From positions 11,448-75,447 of the forward strand of contig CAYSDZ010000013.1 of assembly GCA_964429915.1 (NCBI GenBank): a DNA stretch of 64,000 nt. Reading direction: 5' to 3'. This DNA comes from Alteromonas_F sp964429915. GTDB taxonomy: Bacteria; Pseudomonadota; Gammaproteobacteria; Enterobacterales; Alteromonadaceae. Under the pieces are notes generated by a model. The model worked only from the letters and a program-made list of their open reading frames with translations, did not search any database and had not been told where the DNA came from. Positions 45,125 to 54,619 of this stretch are shown piece by piece (position 1 is the stretch's first letter; the number at the start of each line of letters is the position of its first letter). Made by a program: the position numbers and the translations under genes.

Positions 45125-48092
45125 TCAATCCGATTCAATTGGGCTATTTCCTCTGACTAGATTAACACTGTTTACCAAAGCAGGCACCAAGCCCAATAAG
45201 GCAGTCACAATACTTATGTATGAATGAAGNNNNNNNNNNNNNNNNNNNNNNNNNNNNNNNNNNNNNNNNNNNNNNNNNNNNNNNNNNNNNNNNNNNNNNN
45301 NNNNNNNNNNNNNNNNNNNNNNNNNNNNNCCAAAGCAGGCACCAAGCCCAATAAGGCAGTCACAATACTTATGTATGAATGAAGCGAATCGCCTGAAAAG
45401 TAGTAAAACACGGCAGCCAAAGCGATGATTATCACAAAGACAGGAATTTTCAATAACTGCCACGCCCCTTCTTTGTTTAGCTTATCCCACGCTTCAACTT
45501 GATGCGGCGTCACCGCGGTAAGAATAAACCTTGCATAGCTGTGATTGATTATATGCCAACCTCTATGACGAATTAGGTAACCGCGTCTTACTAAGTGCTC
45601 GAGAGCTCCTGCATTCATGGGGTTGAGCATTCCTCCTTGAGCGATTTGCCATAGCAGCAGTTTTTCTCTATCGGTACATAATTCCCATTTGTGCCGATAA
45701 AGAGGTCCAGCCTGTACTAGAACAAACTCGATAATTTGTTGTTCGTCCCAGTACTCATTTAGCGCTGAATTTTTATCAGGCTGTTTAACCCGATATGAAT
45801 ATTCGTAAAACTTAACTTTGGTTTCAGCAACAATAATCAGTTTGACTCGCTTTTTTTCACTGAGGTTGCTTAAAAGCGTTAGAGCGTCTCTTCTTTCTTC
45901 AGCCTTACAGGTGATTAAATCTGAGCCTGAGAATGCAATAAGAACGAGGGTATTATTTCCATGCTTTATTCGAGAAATATAGGTGTCTAGCTCTGTTTCA
46001 AATAAAAAGGCGTCGTTTATTTGCTCTAAACATTCCTCTATATTGAAAATCGTATCGACATATAACGCGAGCTTTAACTCGGCAAATGCTTTTCTAGCTC
46101 TTATTGTATCAGCATTTAATAACAAGACTGAATTCGAGCCATAAGAACATGACAAACTTTCTAAGTAGCGCAAACCAGGTAAAGTACATTTACTATCGCT
46201 TGGGCGAACCACTCTAAAATGCTCAGATACATGCTCACCCAATATGGCTTTGCTTACTATTCTCAGTGCAATCCAATAAATAACACCCATTAGCAAGATA
46301 CTGCATAGTATAACTAAAACAATATGCTCACTGACTGCTTTTAACATGAACAGATCGGGGCGAAATACAGTGCGCGTATTATTTATCGACGCATTGTCAT
46401 TAACCGCAAGCAAGTCCAATGGCAAACCTACCTGACTGGTAATATTAACTTTTTGAATCAGTAAATCGATAAACTTATCCGTTAATATCACTGGACCTTG
46501 CTTTTTTTCAAGCCATGCTTACAGGCCATAAAAAATCGACGTCTCGTTATAGTATTTTTGATAAAAAGTGAACAGTGTTTTTTCTTGTTTTTCTTTATTT
46601 ACACGTTTAAAAAAATCAATTATTTGATCATTTTCGCTCTTCTTTCGTGTGTATTGATTAGCGATTTGACACGCCTGAGCATCGCCATGGCTATGTGTGC
46701 TTTCATTCGGCAACGTAAATATACTTTTGTAATCGGATAGCTGCGTAATCACAACTTTTTTCCGATGATTTATTTCCGTTGCCTCAATGTCTGCAAAACG
46801 CTGTAACAAATAGCCATTTGTACTTTGTGCAATAAGTACCACAGGAACCACCGCGCCTGTAAAAATTAAACTGCTAATGTATAAAGCGTATTCTCTTGAG
46901 AAGCGTTGGTCTGATGCATATTTTGGGTTTTTGAGCTTGTCAGCACTGGGCAAATAAAGTGCGATGCATGCATTGATCACTAAACAACTACCCAAAATAA
47001 AGAAACTAGTGTTTATTGGGACTGCCGATAATTCAATATTTTTATATGATTTTAATTCCGCCAAGAGCCAAAGTAGATGCCTGCAATAACAATGGATTGA
47101 TTTCCGTTCTGACGGGGAAAAGCAAGCATGGTATTTTTCCGGCTATCTTCGATATTGTAAATTCGTTCAATATAAAATTCTTCCCCAGAATAGGACCAGT
47201 ATTCTTTTGCAAGGGCTTCTTTAACATAGCGCCGTTTACTTAAATCTAATGGTTCGTTAATATCCATATCAAAGCCACTATTTGCATTAAATATCGGATA
47301 ATCAAAAGTAAGTTCGCCTTTTTCGTTTACGACGCCCATCATTTCAATTAATCAGTCTTCAGAAATAAAGCTGCTAGGAAATATCTCATTGGTAACCGTC
47401 TTTTTATTGTTACTTTCACACAATTTTTCCTTGTTCACTTCTATCATTTCAAATGACTGATTGAGTTCTGCCTTAAACTCAGAGGCAATGGTCTTGAACA
47501 CATCTTCTGTCAATCTGACTTTGTGTTTATTGAAGTAAGTGGCAAATAAGTGTTGACTGCACGCTATTGTTACGAGACTCACTGATAAAACAATACCTAA
47601 AATAGCAAAGGTGATATCGCTTGAGCGGTAGACATAGCCAGCGTTCACAGAAAGTATTTTCAATAGCGGCGTAATGGATATCGTCATTAACAAAACCAGT
47701 ATCATCCACATCAATGCCTTGGGTGACACTGTTAGTTTACTCGACAAAATACGATCTTTTGACGCAACACCAACCAAAAAATACCCTTTAAATGGGGCTT
47801 TAGACAGAGGTTCAATAAACAGCCGAACATCATGACCTCCGAACGGCTTATCTTGAAAGCTTTTTGAATAAAGAATATCTGGATCTAGTTTCACTGACTT
47901 AATATAGGCATCAGAAAGTGAAGAGTCACGTCTCTCTCCATTGCGACGAAAAAGCCCCTGCCCTTGTTTATTGATCACTAATAAAATAGGAAAGTGCTCT
48001 GCGTTACGCACAAGGAAATCTTGTGCTTCTAGCTTCATTTTTAAATGACCCACGCGTAAAAAATTTGGTTTGACCAACGCCTCTATAAACAC
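45125..48092 (-). pseudogene. Broken large multi-span sensor protein with three extracytoplasmic domains
   Basis: Four consecutive minus-strand frames (48092-47352, 47342-47052, 47064-46519, 46491-45125) read as one protein of about 937 residues interrupted by a TGA (47352-47354), a one-base deletion near 47062 and a TAA (46519-46521). Across both stops the frame continues with sensible sequence (FISED/LIEMMGVVNEKG and SIFYGL/AWLEKKQGP). Visible are a Cache-like domain, paired spans, a second Cache domain (LSKRRYVKEAL), two more spans, a third outside domain, a cytoplasmic alpha/beta domain and two C-terminal spans. The N-terminus also seems lost: the frame is open to 48164 with no good start or first span. 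The C-terminal part contains the 100-N artefact; removing 155 bases there restores the frame to the stop at 45125. Confidence 0.75.
45175..45384. other. Assembly gap (100 N, 45230-45329) flanked by an exact 55-bp duplicate
   Basis: Bases 45175-45229 and 45330-45384 are identical over 55 bp around exactly 100 N. Removing one copy and the N run (155 bases) joins LLGLVPAL to VNSVNLVRGNSPIESD in a single frame ending at 45125, which the sequence as given does not do. The gap is therefore a scaffolding artefact. Confidence 0.95.
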
Positions 48093-48262
48093 TTGCTCAT
48101 CAAATGTTATGTCAGTATGGATTTGGGGTGGGTTTTGAATGTTCTGGTTTTCGTCGTAGCGGCGTCATAAAAACGTACTACTGTATAAATACCTATATCA
48201 TAAAGCTCGTTTGGTCACTTTGGTAAGTTACAAAAAAATAACACTTCATGCAAGCTGTGCAA

Positions 48263-50803
48263 TTAACAACCACGTTTGTTCTTTATTGACCGCCCTGCCT
48301 CTGCCTTCAATGGCTCGGTCGGCCAACGGTGTTTTGGATATTTGGCGCGCATTTCTTTCGCAACATCAAAGTATGACGTATGCCAAAACTGGCCGATATC
48401 ACTGGTTATTTGAATAGGGCGTTTAGCTGGCGATAACAATTCGAATCTAAGGTTTACTTTACCTGCAAGCTTAGGAGCAACGAGTTCACCAAACACTTCC
48501 TGAAGTGCAATCGACACTTTCGGCCCTTGCGATGCATCATAATCAATTTTCACTCGATGACCGCTAGGAGCTTGATAGTATTCAGGGGCTTGTTTTTCGA
48601 GTATAGACTGTGTTTCCCAAGAAATGATTGATTTGAAGAGTGGTAGAATATTAATCGACTTTAAATCCTGCAGTTTGTTCACTTTGCCGATGTAAGGAAG
48701 TAACCATTCATCAGCCCGTTCCAACAGGTTTTGTTTGCTAAAAACGGGAAAGTCATCTGTCACACTACCCAACCATATCAGTCGCTTTACCCAAGATTCA
48801 CAAGCCTCTGTCCAATTGAGTAAGCCTTCAGCCTTTGTTTTTAGTTGTTCACAAATCGTTTTCTTAATAAATGCATCATCAGCGTCTGCTTTTTCCAAGC
48901 TTTCTAATTGGATGCTTTGATAATTCAGCGAACGCTCACTGAAAAATCTGCCTGTGTTAGGTTCAAATACGTTCGTTTTTACGTTGTCTAATGATGATTT
49001 AAACACGGATGTTAAAGTATTCATTTCGATGGGGACTGCACTAAAAATCAGTCCTTCCCTTTCTTTTATATTGCAATCTGTCACAACAAGTAGGACGTGT
49101 TGACAAAGTGGATCATGCTCTCGAAGACACACGCCTTTACCATTTGCCAAAAGATATCGATTCGAGTTTTTTGATCTTCGTATGGCCAGTCGTTCTGGAA
49201 ATGCAAACAGCGCGAGGCAAGCAATGACTGAAACTGGGTCGAGGTTTGAATCTAGCGTTACTTTTCCCTTCTGTAAGGCGCTGCGGAAGGTTTTGTTTCT
49301 TACTTTTTGAAATAGATTATTCTCGAGTATTTGAGCCGACTTAAGCGTGGATACGTTCAACTTAGCGCTTTGTGGTTGTGCGTCTGTCATTGTACGTTCC
49401 ATCACCTGATATCTCAGCATGAGATCCGCAGACTCGCTGGATATCAGAACATCTTTCTCTGACAACATGGCCGCTAAACGGCACGCGATAGCTCTATGCT
49501 GATCGCTTGTTGTCATCACTATCGTTTTTGCAAGCCTCACTGGCAGGCCAATTTCAGACACCTCAAGACCCAGCTGGGTTATTGCACCTGAGTTAGAAAG
49601 CAAGTCTAGCGAAGTCAGCAGTGTCATTGCTGAATCAAAATGCGCCTTAGGTGGAGCGGTTATCCAGTCGATTTCACCAAAATGAAGATTTCCCCATTTA
49701 GCGAGTTGTAGCACCACATCGGTCAGTTCGGCATTGAGAATTTCGGGCAAGTGATATTTTTCAAATGACCTATTTTCGCTTGCGCTCCATAAACGAATGC
49801 ATTTACCCGCTTGCACCCGTCCTGCACGACCTTTGCGTTGCTCAGCAGACGCCAGCGAAATTCTTTTCGTTAATAGCCGACTCATACCGGAATTTGGGTC
49901 ATAGTGAAGTTTTCTTTCAAGGCCAGAATCAACCACGCCTGTGATGTTTGGAAGAGTAAGGCTAGTTTCAGCAATGTTAGTGGAGAAGACGACTTTGCGT
50001 TTATCCAATGGCGCATGCCTCAGAACACGCTGTTGTTCTTTTAGGGGCAACGCTCCGTGTAAAGCCAAGCATTCGATTTCGTCCTGATTAAGGCTTTGTT
50101 TTGCTACGTTCAGGCAGGTGCTGATCTCTTTTACCCCCGGAAGAAAAACCAGTACATCGCCCGATGTTTGATGAATAAACGTCTTGACCGCTGAAACTAC
50201 ACCGGATTCTAAGGTCTTGTGTTTGATACTTTGGTATTCGAGCTCAACAGGGAATACCCTGCCTTCAACTGAAATAGTGTGAGTATTTTGCATATAGCTT
50301 TCTAATTCGCGTGCATCGATGGTCGCCGACATCACAAGTAGAACCATATCTTCGCGCAGACTTTGCTGTACTTCTTTGGCGAGCATTAACGATAAATCAG
50401 CATGTAAGGAACGTTCGTGGAATTCATCAAAAATAATCAACCCTATCCCACTCAGTTCAGGATCGTGCTGAATCATTTGCGTTAAGATTCCCTCGGTCAC
50501 GATCTCTAATTTCGTCATCGTGCTTACCTTGCTTTCATTTCGTACACGATAACCCACCGTTTGACCCACTTTTTCACCCAAGGCACTTGCCAAAAAATGG
50601 GCAATAGACTTTGCCGCGACGCGTCTTGGTTGCAGCATGATGATTTTTCGGTCGTCAAACATGCCTCCCTTTATTATTTCAAGTGGCACTACTGTGGATT
50701 TTCCGGCTCCCGGTTCAGCTTGAAGAATGATGTTATGCCCTTGCGTTAAGGCATGTTTAATTTGGGGAATGACCTTGAAGATGGGCAGCGCTTGAGTGTT
50801 CAT
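48263..50803 (-). CDS. hrpB: ATP-dependent RNA helicase HrpB
   Basis: An 846-residue DEAH/RHA-type helicase. Motif I is EPGAGKST at 30-37, motif II DEFHER at 126-131, motif III SATID near 158-162, and motif VI QRKGRAGR near 316-323, followed by the HA2/OB region and the HrpB-specific C-terminal domain (about 500-846, ending KHRWPTEPLKAEAGR). HrpB is widespread in proteobacteria but its substrate is poorly defined. In enterobacteria hrpB sits beside mrcB; here they are 7 kb apart. It is divergent from the GGDEF gene. Confidence 0.95.
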   Translation of the reverse strand: MNTQALPIFKVIPQIKHALTQGHNIILQAEPGAGKSTVVPLEIIKGGMFDDRKIIMLQPRRVAAKSIAHFLASALGEKVGQTVGYRVRNESKVSTMTKLEIVTEGILTQMIQHDPELSGIGLIIFDEFHERSLHADLSLMLAKEVQQSLREDMVLLVMSATIDARELESYMQNTHTISVEGRVFPVELEYQSIKHKTLESGVVSAVKTFIHQTSGDVLVFLPGVKEISTCLNVAKQSLNQDEIECLALHGALPLKEQQRVLRHAPLDKRKVVFSTNIAETSLTLPNITGVVDSGLERKLHYDPNSGMSRLLTKRISLASAEQRKGRAGRVQAGKCIRLWSASENRSFEKYHLPEILNAELTDVVLQLAKWGNLHFGEIDWITAPPKAHFDSAMTLLTSLDLLSNSGAITQLGLEVSEIGLPVRLAKTIVMTTSDQHRAIACRLAAMLSEKDVLISSESADLMLRYQVMERTMTDAQPQSAKLNVSTLKSAQILENNLFQKVRNKTFRSALQKGKVTLDSNLDPVSVIACLALFAFPERLAIRRSKNSNRYLLANGKGVCLREHDPLCQHVLLVVTDCNIKEREGLIFSAVPIEMNTLTSVFKSSLDNVKTNVFEPNTGRFFSERSLNYQSIQLESLEKADADDAFIKKTICEQLKTKAEGLLNWTEACESWVKRLIWLGSVTDDFPVFSKQNLLERADEWLLPYIGKVNKLQDLKSINILPLFKSIISWETQSILEKQAPEYYQAPSGHRVKIDYDASQGPKVSIALQEVFGELVAPKLAGKVNLRFELLSPAKRPIQITSDIGQFWHTSYFDVAKEMRAKYPKHRWPTEPLKAEAGRSIKNKRGC

Positions 50804-51107
50804 TGATTTTTAACAGACAGTTTAATAAACAAATATGCTGGCCTATTCTAACTATTTCCGTTGCTCAGCACAGCCTGCTTCTCAACCTACTTAGTCGAAG
50901 GTATAAGATTTCGATACTTTCCATAGGCGTACAGGCTTTTTCACATGGCAATATGAAACAAACTGTTATTTTTTTGCGTAATTGTTAATTGCTTTCTAAC
51001 ATTTAGACTACTATTCATACAGGTCGTTTTTCGACTGGCTGACGCAATCGCGATAGCGTTATTAACTTGAAGTATTAGTTTACATCGATGACGAATAAGG
51101 AAATCTC
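50804..51107. other. Intergenic region between divergent hrpB and GGDEF genes
   Basis: A 304-base stretch without a credible gene; it must hold two divergent promoters. I see no terminator-like hairpin or recognisable operator. An AAGGA ribosome-binding site stands six bases before TTG 51108. Confidence 0.5.
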
Positions 51108-53135
51108 TTGCGCTTAATGATGACCCACAAGCTCGAAACTGCATTGCTTGTGTTTGCCGTATCATTATTACTTTCCTATCAGTTTGGTTGGTTGAAAAAG
51201 GAATACGACTTACTCGATCCAGCAAACGTTCATAGTTATCAGATCAAACTCGGTGATGGCGTCGAAGGAGATTTAGTCCATGCCGACAATGAAATCACCT
51301 TCACATGTCACCGAATCAAATCAAATGTCAATATTGTGTGTGGCGCATTCATAGACATAACAGGAAGCCCAGATAAAGGTGTCGACTTTAGTACGTATGA
51401 TCATCTTGAAATAGAGGGCAGTACAGATTATCCATCTGACGACAATCGCGTTCGCATTTCCTTGAAAAATTATCATCCAAACTATTCATACCGAGACGAA
51501 GACATGACCCACAAGGTCAATGCATTTTTATCTCAAAAACTAGAAGGTCATGGACAGCTGATACCGCTTGATTTATTGCGAGTACAACAGTGGTGGCTGA
51601 ACATGTTTAGAATCCCACTAGAAGACAGCCTACCCGACATTTCTGATGTCGTGAATATCGATATTCGCGTATTACAAAAAGGCCCAGTAGGCGAATATAA
51701 AACGACTGTTACCAAGTTAAAGATCCACGGTAACTATCTTGACCTAACAGAGTTATTTATCATCGTCCTTGTTTGCTCATTAGTCGTTGCGTCTTTGCTA
51801 TTTAGAGAGGCTGCAATGAATAAAACGATGGCGTCCACCGATATCCTTACCGGCCTTATGAATCGTCACGGTATGCAGGATTGGCTTAGCCGTTTCCAAC
51901 CTAGCAAAAATAAACCGATACACTCTTATTTGTTTTTTATCGACGTCGATGATTTTAAAACAGTCAATGATACACACGGCCATCAAACTGGCGATGAATT
52001 ATTGGTAACGATTAGTAAACAAGTATTGGCATGTCTTCATCAATTCAACATTCCGAGCCAATCTTGGCGCTTTATTCGATTGTCTGGTGACGAGTTTTTG
52101 ATCATTTTCACAAAGATTAATAACACTCAAGCGCACCTTATTGCCGACAAGATCATCGCTACTACCTGTCAAACTTTCCATTTCGAAGGGACTGAGATAG
52201 CCAACCAGATCAGTTTAGGTGTGGCTTCTGGACGGATCGAGTCTACAGATATCAAAGGTTTACTGGAAAAGGCAGACTCTGCCATGTACGCTGCGAAAAA
52301 AAATGGTAAGTGCCAGTACAAGTTTTTCGATGCCCCCCAGAGCCCCTCATCAATCACCACAAAACAGAACACCAATGGGCTTTACGATGCTCTTACAATC
52401 CGTGAGGGAAGCATACGGTTTTCTCCCATTTTTGACGCTCAGTCCTCAGCTATCAAGGATGTAGAGATAGCCTTACAAAGCCTACACTCCACACAGGAAT
52501 CATTTGAAGCGTCGGGCCACTCAGTATCCGTCGCTAAGTGTCTACTGAGTCAAACTTGCATGTTTCTGAATAAGCACCGCAGTATGATCACACAATATAA
52601 CACAGCGCAACAGCGCGATATCAGGTTTCATATTAAAACATCGAAATCGTGTTTTTCAGAAAATGACTTTTTCACTTATTTAATCGCTAAGTTAAAAGAA
52701 TACGATATTCCAACCCGTTGGATTGGTTTAGACATTGCTGAAGCTTCACTTCATGACATTTGCACTGAAAAACGAGATCGCTTAAACAAATTAGCACAGT
52801 CAGGCATTGAACTTTGTTTAGACCATTTTGGCTCTGAAAACACCTTACTTTTTAAGCTTGCGGATTACCCCATTAACAAAGTGAAAATATACAAGCCTAA
52901 CGAAAGAGAGCCATATATCTCAGAAGAAAAACAGCATAAAATTACAGACGTATTGTTTTGTGTTGCGCTTCATTACCAGTTAGAGGTAATAGCAGCAGGA
53001 GTAGATAATCACCACGCCCACCAATTCTTTGCAGGAAAAGCCTATCAAAGCATACGGGGCACCTTACTTTCGCCATGCCTAACCGAAGATGAGCTCGTTA
53101 ACAAATTCAAAACAGGACAAGTGACTGAGTTATAA
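51108..53135 (+). CDS. Membrane GGDEF protein with degenerate EAL domain
   Basis: A 675-residue protein; TTG 51108 is preferred because AAGGA lies six bases upstream, though ATG 51117 is possible. Two spans (about 10-27 and 215-232) bracket a periplasmic beta-rich domain (35-205) that looks jelly-roll/carbohydrate-binding-like. The GGDEF domain (244-400) keeps FIDVDDFKTVND, but its signature is SGDEF at 326-330. The EAL domain (about 415-665) has lost catalytic residues: DHFGSEN for DDFGTG, NKVKIYK for the K-I-D, and AAGVD for AEGVE. It could make cyclic di-GMP, but cannot be expected to degrade it; the EAL part is probably a binding or interaction module. Confidence 0.85.
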   Translation: MRLMMTHKLETALLVFAVSLLLSYQFGWLKKEYDLLDPANVHSYQIKLGDGVEGDLVHADNEITFTCHRIKSNVNIVCGAFIDITGSPDKGVDFSTYDHLEIEGSTDYPSDDNRVRISLKNYHPNYSYRDEDMTHKVNAFLSQKLEGHGQLIPLDLLRVQQWWLNMFRIPLEDSLPDISDVVNIDIRVLQKGPVGEYKTTVTKLKIHGNYLDLTELFIIVLVCSLVVASLLFREAAMNKTMASTDILTGLMNRHGMQDWLSRFQPSKNKPIHSYLFFIDVDDFKTVNDTHGHQTGDELLVTISKQVLACLHQFNIPSQSWRFIRLSGDEFLIIFTKINNTQAHLIADKIIATTCQTFHFEGTEIANQISLGVASGRIESTDIKGLLEKADSAMYAAKKNGKCQYKFFDAPQSPSSITTKQNTNGLYDALTIREGSIRFSPIFDAQSSAIKDVEIALQSLHSTQESFEASGHSVSVAKCLLSQTCMFLNKHRSMITQYNTAQQRDIRFHIKTSKSCFSENDFFTYLIAKLKEYDIPTRWIGLDIAEASLHDICTEKRDRLNKLAQSGIELCLDHFGSENTLLFKLADYPINKVKIYKPNEREPYISEEKQHKITDVLFCVALHYQLEVIAAGVDNHHAHQFFAGKAYQSIRGTLLSPCLTEDELVNKFKTGQVTEL

Positions 53136-53182
53136 CACTGTGCTATAACGTGACACTGTGCTATAACGCGACACTATGATAT
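53135..53182. repeat. 18-bp tandem repeat
   Basis: Two full units (ACACTGTGCTATAACGTG at 53135-53152 and 53153-53170, one mismatch) and a diverged third beginning ACACTATGATATA follow the stop codon of the GGDEF gene. Each unit also contains TATAAC resembling the end of that gene, suggesting local slippage duplication. Confidence 0.8.
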
Positions 53183-53183
53183 A

Positions 53184-53356
53184 TATACCCGTTCCATCTC
53201 AACATGCTCGTTTCAGAGCTATCACAGCGTTTTTATGACAAGGCATACTTGAGAAGGAATGTGGCTAACCTTTCGAACAAGTATAACGCAGTCATAAAAG
53301 CGCTGTGAAGCTCCCAAAGGCGAAGCCTAAAATTGCAGCGGCAGCGCCTTCACAGT
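53184..53356. repeat. Hairpin-forming dispersed repeat element (REP/MITE-like)
   Basis: The left end (CCGTTCCATCTCAACATGCT) recurs at 42.4 kb. It is followed by long inverted arms at 53216-53239 and 53291-53313, which match over about 23 bases with one mismatch and one bulge (core TCACAGCGTTTTTATGAC). A further pair CTGTGAAG/CTTCACAG is at 53304-53311 and 53348-53355. No transposase is encoded, so it would be a non-autonomous element or a folded intergenic repeat. Its right end runs into a truncated RNA-ligase-like gene. Confidence 0.65.
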
Positions 53357-53655
53357 GTCCTCGTGAACTCAATGAAGCGTATGCTTTCAGCCGCAAAGTC
53401 TGCGAGCAGTCGGGTATAAAAGCCAAAGGTAATCATAGTGAATTTCGGCCTCATGTCACTTTGTGTAGAAACGTTTCTCCTCAAGGTATGCCTATACCGG
53501 TAATAAAGCCGAACATTCCTGTCTCTTTCACTCATTTGCATTTATTTGAATCGGTGTCTGGAAAAAGCGGGGTGCAATATGACTCACGCTTTTCATTTCC
53601 ATTGCCCAGTAACTTATCGATTAGAGAGCAACTTAAACAGGGCCTAGTGCGGTGA
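53305..53655 (+). pseudogene. Truncated 2'-5' RNA ligase (ThpR-like) C-terminal fragment
   Basis: The last 70 residues resemble the C-terminal half of ThpR, a 2H phosphoesterase: FRPHVTLCRNV holds the second HxT motif (PHVT) and PVSFTHLHLFESVSGKSGVQY the following strand pair. The first HxT half of the enzyme is missing; instead the frame begins inside a dispersed hairpin repeat, which supplies the odd first 25 residues (KLPKAKPKIAAAAPSQ). One of the two essential histidine motifs is lacking, so the product should be inactive. Insertion or recombination at the repeat probably removed the 5' half. Confidence 0.65.
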
Positions 53656-53748
53656 ATTTATAGCATTCACTTTAATTCGGCTTTACATTCGCCGCTACAA
53701 ACGTTAAAAAGACAGGCCCGTTTTCAACGCTCAATTAACACTATCTTT

Positions 53749-54603
53749 ATGACTCAAACCTACCGTCTTGTTATTGATTGCCCCGACCAAGTGGGTATTG
53801 TGGCTCATGTTTCTCAGTTTCTGGCAAAGCACAATGCGTCAATTGTTGAAGCAAGCCATCATACCGACCTAAAAACGAGCCAGTTTTTCATGCGTCATGA
53901 AATCAATGCAGACGGTCTTGCCCTTACCTACCCACAGTTTGTAGAGGCCTTTTCACAATTAGCAGAACAATTTAAGATGCATTGGCGCATTACCGATTCA
54001 GCTAATAAACCCAAAGTTGCACTATTAGCGAGCTTAGATTCTCATTGCTTGATTGATATTTTGCACCGATGGCATACAGGCGAACTGAATTGCGATATTC
54101 CTTGTATTATTGCTAACCACCCTCAAATGAAACAGTTTGCTGACTGGTACAAGGTGCCTTTTCATTGGGTAGATTTCAAAACCCTCGGTAAAGAAGCAGC
54201 GTTTCAACAAATTGAGACCCTATTAGAAGAATACAATATTGACCTCGCCGTACTCGCACGATTTATGCAAATTTTGCCTGACTCAATGTGCACAAAGCTA
54301 GCGGGCAAGGTGATTAATATTCACCATAGCTTTTTGCCTTCCTTCGCGGGTGCAAAACCGTACCAGCAAGCCTACGACCGAGGAGTAAAATTAATTGGTG
54401 CTACCTGTCATTATGTGACGGCTGATTTAGACGAAGGCCCCATAATAGAACAAAGTGTAAAACGTATTAGCCACAGCGACAGTGCTGCTGATATGGTACG
54501 CAAAGGAAAAGACTGCGAAGTCAATGCCCTTGCCCATGGGCTTAGGTACCATTTGGAAGAGCGAGTGATTATTCACCGAAACAAAACAGTGGTGTTTGCT
54601 TAA
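53749..54603 (+). CDS. purU: Formyltetrahydrofolate deformylase
   Basis: PurU hydrolyses 10-formyltetrahydrofolate to formate and tetrahydrofolate, feeding purine synthesis and balancing one-carbon pools. The 284-residue protein has an N-terminal ACT domain (about 5-80, LVIDCPDQVGIVAHVSQFL) and a formyltransferase-like domain with catalytic N190, H192 (INIHHSFLPSFAGAKPYQQA) and D228 (ADLDEGPII). Length and order match E. coli PurU. Upstream is the truncated ThpR remnant; no ribosome site is obvious before ATG 53749. Confidence 0.95.
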   Translation: MTQTYRLVIDCPDQVGIVAHVSQFLAKHNASIVEASHHTDLKTSQFFMRHEINADGLALTYPQFVEAFSQLAEQFKMHWRITDSANKPKVALLASLDSHCLIDILHRWHTGELNCDIPCIIANHPQMKQFADWYKVPFHWVDFKTLGKEAAFQQIETLLEEYNIDLAVLARFMQILPDSMCTKLAGKVINIHHSFLPSFAGAKPYQQAYDRGVKLIGATCHYVTADLDEGPIIEQSVKRISHSDSAADMVRKGKDCEVNALAHGLRYHLEERVIIHRNKTVVFA

Positions 54604-54619
54604 ACAAGCGGGTATAGAT

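Noticed and set aside
45125..45463. Separate small gene bridging the second N gap
   Set aside because: It exists only because undetermined bases were read as amino acids; the two halves belong to the broken sensor gene once the duplicate is collapsed.
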